From positions 1-37,360 of the forward strand of contig JALEII010000063.1 of NCBI GenBank assembly GCA_022770345.1: DNA of 37,360 nt, given 5' to 3'. The translations under genes were made by a program, and so were the position numbers. How positions within the stretch are numbered: the stretch's first letter is position 1; the number at the start of each line of letters is the position of its first letter. Shown here in pieces: positions 19,687 to 28,054 of the stretch. This stretch comes from Clostridiales bacterium. GTDB taxonomy: Bacteria; Bacillota; Clostridia; Oscillospirales; Oscillospiraceae. Below the pieces are notes generated by a model that saw only the letters and a list, made by a program, of their open reading frames with translations, made no database searches and was not told the origin of the DNA.

Positions 19687-21337
19687 GGTTATCCTCCTTA
19701 TCCGGGATCCACAGTTCCACACGGGCGCCGCCCTGGGGGCGGTTGGAAAGCCGGAGAAGATCATCCCGATGGTAGGTCAGGTTCAGCGTATAGCGTACAT
19801 TGCTGAGGCCCAGATGCTCTTTCACAAAGGGTTCATCCCCGGAGCGCAGCTTTTCTGCCACATCCTCCGGGAAGCCCTGACCGCTGTCCTCCTCCGTCAG
19901 GCAGAAGCCGTGGAAATCGTCCCGGTCCTCCCGGACGCAGCGGACCGTGATGTCCAACGTTTCATAGAGGGACATCGCGTGCTTAATGGAATTCTCCACC
20001 AAAGTATAAAGCAGCAGGAAGGGAATTTTGCATTCTCCCGCCGCCGCATTATATTCGGCAGTGAAGCGGATCGCCCTCGGAAAGCGGGCATCCTGCATTT
20101 TCAGGTAATTGCGGATATGCCCCACCTCCGCCTCCACCGTGATCCAGGGATCGGAGACATTCAGCATATAGCGGATATACTTTGCAAACACCTGGATATA
20201 GGCGCGGATCTCCTCCGGACGGCAGGTATAGGTCATATTGCTGATGGTCGTCACAGCATTCAGAAAAGAGTGGGGCCGTATCTGCGCCCGGAGCATGGTC
20301 AGGCGGTTTGACTGCTCCCGCAGGCGCAGATCGTAGGCCTCGATCTTCAGATTCCCGATCTGCCGGGCCATGTTATTAAAGCTGTCGAAAAGTGCATCAA
20401 ACTCTTTGCTGCGGGCTTTGTCCTTGTCCAGGCGGTAGCGGATATTTCCGGCGGCGAGCATTTCATTGGCCTCTATCAGTGTGCGGGTCGGCGCTGCCAC
20501 CAAACGGCGCAGCAGGAGCAAAAGCAGCACGACCAGAGCCAGGCACAATGCAGTGATGAGAAACAGCAGCACCGGCTGGGCGATAGACTGTTCCGCCAAA
20601 GCCGGAACTGCGGAAAGAACGATCTCCCCGTCCAAATTGTAAATACGCTGCCGCACGGTGCAGCGGCCGGGATTTCCGGTCCAATCGGGTTCCCCCAGCC
20701 AGGTAAAGTTTTGATCGGGAAGTGCAAGGAAAAAGGTCGGGTCCTGCCCCAGGATTGCTACGGTCTTCTCCGGAGAAAAGCGGGACAGGCGGCAGGCAAC
20801 CCCCGCTATGTACTTTCCCAGTTGGATATTCTTATAAAAGTACGAAATATCGCCAACCTCCAGAACTTTCCAGCTTTGCTCCCGCAAGGAGAGCGGCGCA
20901 TCCAATGCGGCCGTCCAGCAGTGCGTCTTCAGGTGAAAAATATCCTGGTTGGAAAGGGTGCTGGATGCCGAAAAAAGATAAAAGTCATTCTCGGTATCCA
21001 GGACAAAAAAGGCATCCGCATCGGTACTGATCATCAGTTTGTCGTTCATCATTTCAATGATCTTCTGCTTGGTGCTCACGTCCATAATGGGCGTACCGGT
21101 GCGAAGCTCTGTACTGTTATACAGGGACACCAGCAGATCGTAAAGATGCTCATAAAGGGCGTCCAAACGGTTCTGTACGTTTCCGGCCCAGAGCTTCAGC
21201 GCATGGGCGTTGGTTTGTTCCACAGTCTGACGTACCTGGTTTCGGATGTTCCGCGTAGACCAGAGTAAGGACATTCCGATCAGCAGAATGAGGATGCTGA
21301 GAAGTGCCAGTGTTACTTTCCACCAGGAACGTTTCAT
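19667..21337 (-). CDS. YesM-type sensor histidine kinase
   Basis: Two TMs, HAMP-like region, RAQIRPHSFLNAVTTISNM His-kinase motif, EEDSGQGFPEDV N/G box; start MKRSWW at 21337. Confidence 0.9.
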   Translation of the reverse strand: MKRSWWKVTLALLSILILLIGMSLLWSTRNIRNQVRQTVEQTNAHALKLWAGNVQNRLDALYEHLYDLLVSLYNSTELRTGTPIMDVSTKQKIIEMMNDKLMISTDADAFFVLDTENDFYLFSASSTLSNQDIFHLKTHCWTAALDAPLSLREQSWKVLEVGDISYFYKNIQLGKYIAGVACRLSRFSPEKTVAILGQDPTFFLALPDQNFTWLGEPDWTGNPGRCTVRQRIYNLDGEIVLSAVPALAEQSIAQPVLLFLITALCLALVVLLLLLLRRLVAAPTRTLIEANEMLAAGNIRYRLDKDKARSKEFDALFDSFNNMARQIGNLKIEAYDLRLREQSNRLTMLRAQIRPHSFLNAVTTISNMTYTCRPEEIRAYIQVFAKYIRYMLNVSDPWITVEAEVGHIRNYLKMQDARFPRAIRFTAEYNAAAGECKIPFLLLYTLVENSIKHAMSLYETLDITVRCVREDRDDFHGFCLTEEDSGQGFPEDVAEKLRSGDEPFVKEHLGLSNVRYTLNLTYHRDDLLRLSNRPQGGARVELWIPDKEDNHETSDL

Positions 21338-21392
21338 GAGGATCTCCTTTCCGAGGGGTAATGGGGCATTTCCTGCCCCGCTTGGAAACGCC

Positions 21393-21423
21393 AAAAAGTA
21401 TGCGGGGATAATCCCCGCATACT
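21393..21423 (-). terminator. Intra-operon terminator directly downstream of the solute-binding protein gene
   Basis: 12-bp perfect stem agtatgcgggga/tccccgcatact with T run on the minus strand. Confidence 0.75.
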
Positions 21424-21444
21424 TCTGCGCTCAAGGGTACATGT

Positions 21445-23016
21445 TTATTTGGCTGCCAGCCAGTCATTCACCTGGGTCTGGTAATCGGCAATGATGGTAT
21501 CGATACCTGCGGTCTTCAGTGCTTCAATGAACTGGGGATAGTAGTCATCGGGATTCACGTCGCCGTAAATCAGCGGCTTCACATACTGGGAAACCACATT
21601 GGAAACGGCTGCAACCTCATTCATAACGTTGGTGTTGCTGGGAGTAAAGCCATAGAGAGGAGGTGCCCAGGCTTCCTGCATCAGCTGCATACCATACTCG
21701 CTGTTGCTGCCGGTGGTGGAATTCTCGAAGGGCAGGCTCTGGAAGCCGTTGCCGATAATGCCGCAGCTATACACGCAGTTGTAAGGAACGGAGTTGGCAT
21801 CCAGTCCGTCGGGGTAACGGCAAACGGTGTGATCCTCGTTCCAGACGTAGTCCTGACCCTCGGAGCCATAGATCAGGGTGTCCCAAACGAACTCGTCGGT
21901 GTAGAGCAGGTTAATGAAGTTTGCAGCGGACTTGGGGTCCTTGCAGCTGAAGGAAATGCCGATGCCCACGGTATCCGTATACAGGTCGCCGATGCCGATG
22001 CTGACAGCGCCGAACTCTGCACCGTAGGTATTCATTTTGTCGAACATGGTAGCAACGCCTTCGCAGTCGGCGGAGTGGCCCATGATCACGCCCTTGGAGC
22101 TGCCGGACATAACCACTGCGTCATGGGTCTGGGTGTTGGCGGAGCCTTCGGGGTCCAGATAGCCCTTCTGACGGAACTCATAAGCCTTCCGGACAGCGGT
22201 CTTGAAGGCGTCGGTCTCGTAGAAGTTCACCAGCGTGGGGTCGTCGCCTACCGTTGCCACGGCACTGGACACGGAGGAGCCAACGCCGCCAACGGCGCCG
22301 ACGCCGGAAACATTCATATCATAGCTGTAAATGGTGGGGAACTGATCAGCGTAGACCAGGAAGTGCTCATCGGGATAAGCAGTCTTCAAAGCGGCCAGGC
22401 AATCCTCCAGGGAGGCCATGTCGTGGACCTTGCTCATATCGTACTTGCCGTCCACCAGAGCCTTGTTGTAAATGAACTTCCAGTCCAGAACGGTGCCGAA
22501 GTACCGGGGAATCATGTAAACGTTTCCGCCGATCTTACCGTTTTCCAGGATGTTGCCAATCTTGTCCACGGTGGGCTTCAGCTCGTTATCCAGATAATCG
22601 TTCAGCGGGATCAGGTAACCGTTGTCTACGTAGTTGCCCATGGTGCCCAGCATCATAACCAGGTCAGGACCGCTGCCGCCGGCCAGCTCCATGGGGATGG
22701 TGGTCGCGAAGTCCGCTACGGAGATGATGGTCAGATCCAGCACATAGTTGGAAATGCCCAGAGTCTCCTTCAGATACTTGTTGATGTCATTTTCCACATT
22801 CTTGGTGGCTTCGGCGCTGGGGACCGTCATCAGGGTGATGAGCTCCAGCTTGATGTGGCTGACCTCACCGGAGGTCGTAGGATCGGCAGGGGGCGTGTCT
22901 TTGCCCGTGCTGCTTGCAGCCGGGGCCGTAGTGCCGGCGGGCGTATCGCTTCCGCTGCAGGCAGCCAACCCCAGGACCATGGTCAGGGCCAGGAACAGAG
23001 CCAATAACTTTTTCAT
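21445..23016 (-). CDS. Extracellular solute-binding lipoprotein (LplA-like)
   Basis: Lipobox signal MKKLLALFLALTMVLGLAACSG followed by low-complexity linker; 523 aa. Confidence 0.92.
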   Translation of the reverse strand: MKKLLALFLALTMVLGLAACSGSDTPAGTTAPAASSTGKDTPPADPTTSGEVSHIKLELITLMTVPSAEATKNVENDINKYLKETLGISNYVLDLTIISVADFATTIPMELAGGSGPDLVMMLGTMGNYVDNGYLIPLNDYLDNELKPTVDKIGNILENGKIGGNVYMIPRYFGTVLDWKFIYNKALVDGKYDMSKVHDMASLEDCLAALKTAYPDEHFLVYADQFPTIYSYDMNVSGVGAVGGVGSSVSSAVATVGDDPTLVNFYETDAFKTAVRKAYEFRQKGYLDPEGSANTQTHDAVVMSGSSKGVIMGHSADCEGVATMFDKMNTYGAEFGAVSIGIGDLYTDTVGIGISFSCKDPKSAANFINLLYTDEFVWDTLIYGSEGQDYVWNEDHTVCRYPDGLDANSVPYNCVYSCGIIGNGFQSLPFENSTTGSNSEYGMQLMQEAWAPPLYGFTPSNTNVMNEVAAVSNVVSQYVKPLIYGDVNPDDYYPQFIEALKTAGIDTIIADYQTQVNDWLAAK

Positions 23017-23170
23017 TTCTTCAGATCCTTCCGTCTTTCATTCCGAGGGGGCTTTGCCCCTCTTGCTGCCTATATTAAACCAGACCCAGCCGGAAAACTC
23101 TTTTGATAAAGTGTACTACCATTTAGAAAAAAAGTCCAGTTCTATTTTCCTCCCGGAGGCAAAAAGCCAT

Positions 23171-23205
23171 ATATTCAACAACGGGCGGCACATTTTTAAT
23201 AACGG
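23171..23205 (+). promoter_or_regulatory. Tandem direct repeat (21-bp period) upstream of the carboxylesterase gene, candidate activator sites
   Basis: ATATTCAACAACGG (23171-23184) and ATTTTTAATAACGG (23192-23205), 11/14 identical. Confidence 0.5.
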
Positions 23206-23222
23206 TCCCCTGGAAGATACCG

Positions 23223-23228
23223 TATAAT
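23223..23228 (+). promoter_or_regulatory. TATAAT -10 element of carboxylesterase promoter (poor -35: TAACGG at 17-nt spacing)
   Basis: Exact TATAAT, 48 nt upstream of the start codon region. Confidence 0.6.
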
Positions 23229-23276
23229 AGAAGTCATAAGAACGCGGCTTCAAGCCGTCAAAACGGAGGTATGAAA

Positions 23277-24863
23277 ATGAGTTTATTTGATACTGCCAGA
23301 GTAAAGGTCCGTCAGGGCTGGCTGCAGGGTTACACAGACGGAAGACTGAAGGTGTTCAAGGGCATCCCGTATGCGGCGCCCCCCATCGGTGAGAATCGCT
23401 TCCGCAAGCCTCAGGATCCCGGCTGCTGGCGGGGCATCCGGCAGGCGACGGCTTATTCCGCCGCTTCCGTACAGCATGTCATGGAGGTGGCCGAAGCCCC
23501 TGCCAATGTTCATGGCGTTCCCCAGTTCCTGGCTCCCTCCCAATATGAGGAGGACTGTCTGTATCTGAATGTGTGGACCCCCGCCCAAACCCCGGAGGAC
23601 AAGCTGCCGGTATTCGTCTGGATTCACGGCGGCGGCATGGTGGCCGGAAGCGGCTGCGAGGTGGTCTGCGACGGCACGGGCTTTGCCGGGCGGAAAGACG
23701 TGATTGTTGTGACCATCAACTACCGTCTGGGCTTCCTGGGCTTCTTCGCCCACCCGGATCTGACAAAAGAGGGCGGCGGCACTTCCGGCAACTATGCCCT
23801 GTACGATATGCGCAAAGCCTGCCAGTGGGTAAAAGAGAATATTGCCGCCTTTGGCGGCGACCCGGAGCGGATCACCGTCGCCGGTCAGTCCGGCGGTGCG
23901 GCCGGGACCGGTGCCCTGCACGCTTCCCCGTTGATGAAGGGGATCGTTCAGCGGGTGTCCATCGAGAGCGGTCCCATTTACTGGGGCTTCATGCAGCCCG
24001 AGGACCGCAGCGTACTGGAGCAGCGGGGTGTGGAATTCATGAAGCGCATCCACTGTGACTCCATCGAGGACCTGCGCCGCCGGGATGCCTGGGAACTGTT
24101 TGACGCTTACGAGCAGTACACGGCTGAGGTGGGCTTCCACGGAGGCTTCAGCTTCTGCGTGGACGGCGAGTTCCTGCCCAAGCGGTACTCCGAGATCATG
24201 GACGCCGGAGAGTTCAACGATTTTGACGTGATGATCGGCAGCTGTTCTCAGGAATTCCCCTGTGTGGATCCGGAACAGTTCAGCGTGGAGGCCTATGAGG
24301 CATACCTGAAAGACGCCTTCCCGGATAACTACGAAAATATGCACGCCTGGTATCCCGCCGAAACCGCTGTGCAGGCTGCCAAGCAGGTCAGCACCATCGC
24401 CTCGGATATTATGCTGATGGGTTCCGTAAAGCTGGCGGAGCTGTGCCGGAAGTACGGCCGGAACGCCTATGTTTGGCTCATGTCCAAGGAAAATGAGACC
24501 CAGCGGGGCCGGGATGCCGGAAGCCCTCACTGTGCCGAAATGCCCTATGTTTTCGGAACGGTGGATAAGGGCGAGCGCAACCCCTTCTTCCCCTACCATT
24601 GGGTCGGCGCAGACTATGACTTCATGGAGCTGATTCAGGGCTACTGGTATGCCTTTGTGGCCACCGGTGATCCCAACGGAGACGGCCGTCCGGAATGGAA
24701 GCTCTATAATAAGTCCTTTGATGTCTGCGAGCTCTGCAATCATACCCACATGATCCCCGACGAGCAGCTGGCCAAGTACGCCTATTACTACAAGAAACTG
24801 CAAACCAGCTCCTACATGGTCACTCTGGGACAGATGCCCCGGTTCAGCCCGAAGGAAAATTGA
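23277..24863 (+). CDS. Carboxylesterase type B family
   Basis: GIPYAAPPIGENRFRKPQ, EDCLYLNVWTP, VFVWIHGGGMVAGSG, GQSGGAAG; ATG at 23277 has better RBS spacing than 23271. Confidence 0.93.
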   Translation: MSLFDTARVKVRQGWLQGYTDGRLKVFKGIPYAAPPIGENRFRKPQDPGCWRGIRQATAYSAASVQHVMEVAEAPANVHGVPQFLAPSQYEEDCLYLNVWTPAQTPEDKLPVFVWIHGGGMVAGSGCEVVCDGTGFAGRKDVIVVTINYRLGFLGFFAHPDLTKEGGGTSGNYALYDMRKACQWVKENIAAFGGDPERITVAGQSGGAAGTGALHASPLMKGIVQRVSIESGPIYWGFMQPEDRSVLEQRGVEFMKRIHCDSIEDLRRRDAWELFDAYEQYTAEVGFHGGFSFCVDGEFLPKRYSEIMDAGEFNDFDVMIGSCSQEFPCVDPEQFSVEAYEAYLKDAFPDNYENMHAWYPAETAVQAAKQVSTIASDIMLMGSVKLAELCRKYGRNAYVWLMSKENETQRGRDAGSPHCAEMPYVFGTVDKGERNPFFPYHWVGADYDFMELIQGYWYAFVATGDPNGDGRPEWKLYNKSFDVCELCNHTHMIPDEQLAKYAYYYKKLQTSSYMVTLGQMPRFSPKEN

Positions 24864-24870
24864 GTACATA

Positions 24871-24916
24871 CTGTCTGTCCGGCGGGTAACTGCCGGGCAG
24901 ACAGCACTTTGCGTTT
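24871..24916 (+). terminator. Hairpin downstream of carboxylesterase gene
   Basis: ctgtctgtccggc / gccgggcagacag, 13-bp stem with one wobble, followed by cactttgcgttttt. Confidence 0.6.
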
Positions 24917-24993
24917 TTGCCCAAAAAGACCGCACATTTTCGGAAGGATGCATTGAAAACTATTTGCAAATCTTATGATACGAGGAAAAGAAT

Positions 24994-25935
24994 ATGAACA
25001 TTGACGCGATTCAAAAATTGGCGTCCGGCCTGAGCGGCTGGACCCCGCCCCGGACGGACGGGCCCATTCCCCAAGGGGATATGCCCGGAGACAAGGTCCA
25101 GATCGGGCCGGAACATATTGCCAAGGCCAACACGATTTTCCCCCTGTTGGTACCCCTGGCGGCAGAATGCGCCCACAATGGCCGGGTAGTCATCTCGGTC
25201 TGCGGTGGCTCCGGCGTCGGTAAATCCGAAATTGCCTCCCTGCTGAGTCATTACTTCCGCAGCGCAGGCATCGGAAGCTATACCCTGTCCGGCGACAACT
25301 ACCCCCTGCGTATCCCCATGTACAACGACGCCGAGCGGAACCGAATCTTCCGTGTCGCCGGTCTGCGGGGTCTGGTGGACGCCGGCGTGTACAGTGCTTC
25401 CGTCCGGGAAACGCTTTCCGGGCTGTGGCAGCAGGAGACGGATGCAGACCCGGCCCTGCGGACAGCCTATCCCTGGCTGGCCGTCTACCAGGACAGCGGA
25501 CGGGCGGCTCTGGCCGCCTATCTGGGCACCGACCTGGAGCAAGATTATAAAGAGCTGAATGGCATTCTCTCCGAATTCCATGCCGGTGCGGAATCAATCT
25601 GGCTCAAGCGGATGGGCCGGACAGAGGATGCACGGTGGTATGATGCCGTGGACCTTTCCGATACCAACGTGCTGATTCTCGAGTGGACACACGGAAACAG
25701 CGACTTCCTCCGGGGCGTGGACATCCCCATCCTGCTGAACAGCACCCCGGAGCAGACCCGTGCCCACCGGCGCAGCCGCAGCCGGGATGGAAAGACGGAC
25801 AGTGCCTTCACTACCATGGTCCTGGAGATCGAGCAGGCGGAACTGGACCGCTGCGCCCATAAGGCGAAGATCATTCTGGCAAAAACCGGAGAAAATCTGA
25901 CCTACGCCCAGTATCGGGCAGAAATGGAGGGGTAA
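24994..25935 (+). CDS. P-loop kinase (uridine kinase/phosphoribulokinase-like or glycerate-kinase-like)
   Basis: SVCGGSGVGKSEIASLL Walker A, SGDNYP, VLILEWTHGN; overlaps no neighbour, 2-nt gap to GH13 gene. Confidence 0.7.
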   Translation: MNIDAIQKLASGLSGWTPPRTDGPIPQGDMPGDKVQIGPEHIAKANTIFPLLVPLAAECAHNGRVVISVCGGSGVGKSEIASLLSHYFRSAGIGSYTLSGDNYPLRIPMYNDAERNRIFRVAGLRGLVDAGVYSASVRETLSGLWQQETDADPALRTAYPWLAVYQDSGRAALAAYLGTDLEQDYKELNGILSEFHAGAESIWLKRMGRTEDARWYDAVDLSDTNVLILEWTHGNSDFLRGVDIPILLNSTPEQTRAHRRSRSRDGKTDSAFTTMVLEIEQAELDRCAHKAKIILAKTGENLTYAQYRAEMEG

Positions 25936-25937
25936 CT

Positions 25938-27632
25938 ATGGCCAATCGGAATCCCATGGGCGTGATGCTCAACGCCTATCCGGACAGCATTGGCGGAACG
26001 TTGGGAGACATCGTAGCCGTTCTGAAACGGCCGGAGCTGAAAAATGCGTTTACCTCCTTCTATATCCTGCCCAGCATTTTCAACACGGACCTGGACCGGG
26101 GCTTTTCTTTGATCGACTACGGCCTGAACCGTCTGCTCTCCTCTCCGGAGGACCTGGACGATCTCCGGGCCATGGATATGGACCTGGCCCTGGATTTCAT
26201 CCTGAATCATGCCTCCGTACTGTCCAAGGAATTTCAGGACATTCTGAAAAACGGAGACCGTTCCCCTTACCGGGATTTCTTTATTGACTGGAACCGATTC
26301 TGGGAAGGCCACGGAACCATGACCGCCCAGGGCTATATCCGGCCGGACCCGGAGCTAACACAAAATATGTTCTTCCGGAAGCCCGGTCTGCCAATTCTGA
26401 TGGTACGTTTCCCGGACGGCCGGGATGTTCCCTACTGGAATACCTTCTACCAGAAGGTGGAATATGACCGGGTGGACCCGCAGGACCTGATGCAGGCAGC
26501 GCCTTTGCAATACGGAGAGGCCGCCCTGCTGTCCGGAATGGTCAATGAAGCGCTGGATGCCGGAAAAGCCCCCGCCGAAATGGATTTTGGAAAGCTGAAC
26601 GCTTATCGGGAAGCCGTATGCGCCTATCTGGAGAGCCGCCGGAAATATCTGGGGCAGATGGACCTGAACATCCGCTCTCCCCTGGTCTGGGACTACTATC
26701 AAAAAACGCTGGAGACCCTGGCCGGTTACGGAGCTGCCATCGTCCGGCTGGATGCCTTTGCCTATGCCCCCAAGGAAGTCGGTGCACGGAATTTTCTGAA
26801 TGACCCCGGCACCTGGGAGCTGCTGGACCGGATCGCAGCGCTTGCAAAGCCCCTGGGGCTGACACTGCTGCCGGAAATTCACGCCAGCTACGGTGAAAAG
26901 ACCTATGCACTGCTGGCCTCCAAGGGCTACATGGTCTATGATTTCTTCCTGCCGGGTCTGCTGATCGATGCCTTCGAGCAGCACAGCGGTGCCTATCTGA
27001 AGCGCTGGATTGACGAGATCACGCAAAATCACATCCGAACGGTCAATATGCTGGGCTGTCATGACGGCATTCCCCTTCTGGACCTGAAAGGGCTTCTGGA
27101 TGAGGCGCGCATCGGAAGCCTCATCGATACGGTGGTCGGCCGGGGCGGTTATGTGAAAAACCTCCACGGTCAGAAGAACGTATATTACCAGGTGAACGCC
27201 ACCTATTACAGTGCTCTGGGCGAAGACGACCGGCGGATGCTGCTGGCCCGGGCTGTTCAGATGTTCATGCCCGGAAAGCCCCAGGTCTGGTATCTGGATC
27301 TGTTCGCAGGCAAAAACGACTATGAAGCCATGCGCCGGGCGGGAAAAGACGGTCACAAGGAGATCAATCGGACCAATCTGTCGCCGGACGACGTTGCACA
27401 GGGACTAAAAAAAGAGGTCGTTCTGAGGCAGCTGGAGCTGATGCGGATGCGGAACACCTTCGCCGTGTTTGCCCAGGATGCCGAGATCGCAGCCAAGGCT
27501 TCGGGAAGCACCCTGGAGTTGACCTGGAGCCGTCAGGACGAAACCGCCGTTCTGCAGGCAGACTTTGCCTCTTGCGCTTTTACGGCATCGGTACGGGACG
27601 CAGGCGGGGAACGCTTCCGCCTGCAGCAATAA
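25938..27632 (+). CDS. GH13 subfamily 18-like glycoside phosphorylase (sucrose phosphorylase family)
   Basis: LDFILNHAS, IVRLDAFAYAPKEVG (nucleophile Asp region), LLPEIHASYG (acid/base Glu), MLGCHDGIP. Confidence 0.85.
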   Translation: MANRNPMGVMLNAYPDSIGGTLGDIVAVLKRPELKNAFTSFYILPSIFNTDLDRGFSLIDYGLNRLLSSPEDLDDLRAMDMDLALDFILNHASVLSKEFQDILKNGDRSPYRDFFIDWNRFWEGHGTMTAQGYIRPDPELTQNMFFRKPGLPILMVRFPDGRDVPYWNTFYQKVEYDRVDPQDLMQAAPLQYGEAALLSGMVNEALDAGKAPAEMDFGKLNAYREAVCAYLESRRKYLGQMDLNIRSPLVWDYYQKTLETLAGYGAAIVRLDAFAYAPKEVGARNFLNDPGTWELLDRIAALAKPLGLTLLPEIHASYGEKTYALLASKGYMVYDFFLPGLLIDAFEQHSGAYLKRWIDEITQNHIRTVNMLGCHDGIPLLDLKGLLDEARIGSLIDTVVGRGGYVKNLHGQKNVYYQVNATYYSALGEDDRRMLLARAVQMFMPGKPQVWYLDLFAGKNDYEAMRRAGKDGHKEINRTNLSPDDVAQGLKKEVVLRQLELMRMRNTFAVFAQDAEIAAKASGSTLELTWSRQDETAVLQADFASCAFTASVRDAGGERFRLQQ

Positions 27633-27640
27633 GCCGCAAT

Positions 27641-27674
27641 GCGCTCAGCCCCCTCTGAACAGGGGGCTGAGCGC
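27641..27674. terminator. Perfect 14-bp hairpin downstream of the GH13 gene (terminator or RNA stability element)
   Basis: gcgctcagccccct ctgaac agggggctgagcgc; no T tract. Confidence 0.45.
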
Positions 27675-27751
27675 CTGCAAGGACAGGCTGATTCCCCTAC
27701 GCAGGGGGACCCAACGCCTCGCCGGGGGATATCTCTGTTTTCAGGCATGAA

Positions 27752-27781
27752 AAAAGCACCTGCAAAATTGCAGGTGCTTTT
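27752..27781 (-). terminator. Rho-independent terminator of the tRNA cluster
   Basis: aaaagcacctgcaaaattgcaggtgctttt palindrome, T run on minus strand. Confidence 0.85.
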
Positions 27782-27782
27782 C

Positions 27783-27860
27783 TGGGGTGGATAATGGGAC
27801 TCGAACCCACGATCTTCAGAGCCACAATCTGACGCCTTAGCCAACTAGGCCATATCCACC
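27783..27860 (-). tRNA. tRNA-His (GTG), CCA encoded
   Basis: Reverse complement folds as cloverleaf with anticodon loop TTGTGGC; G-1:C73 pair characteristic of tRNA-His; GGTTCGAGTCC T-arm. Confidence 0.95.
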
Positions 27861-27873
27861 ATATTTTTTTAAC

Positions 27874-27950
27874 TGGTACGCCAGAAGGGACTCGAACCCC
27901 CTACCTACTGCTTAGAAGGCAGTTGCTCTATCCAGATGAGCTACTGGCGC
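27874..27950 (-). tRNA. tRNA-Arg (TCT), CCA encoded
   Basis: Cloverleaf with anticodon loop CTTCTAA; GGTTCGAGTCC T-arm. Confidence 0.95.
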
Positions 27951-27957
27951 ATATCCA

Positions 27958-28031
27958 TGGAGCGGGTGACGGGAATCGGACCCGCGTATCCAGCTTGGAA
28001 GGCTGGTGTTCTACCATTGAACTACACCCGC
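27958..28031 (-). tRNA. tRNA-Gly (TCC), CCA encoded
   Basis: Cloverleaf gcgggtgtagttcaatggtagaacaccagccttccaagctgg..., anticodon loop CTTCCAA. Confidence 0.95.
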
Positions 28032-28054
28032 GGACTGGCTGTATCAGCTTTTAG

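Noticed and set aside
18223-19806. 527 aa plus-strand ORF opposite the response regulator
   Set aside because: Antisense of a protein with clear receiver and AraC domains.
23045-23062. Small ggggc-aaa-gcccc hairpin in the leader of the solute-binding gene as a riboswitch
   Set aside because: Too small and simple; no aptamer-like architecture seen.
23283-24953. 556 aa minus-strand ORF opposite the carboxylesterase
   Set aside because: Shadow ORF; the sense frame has all carboxylesterase motifs.
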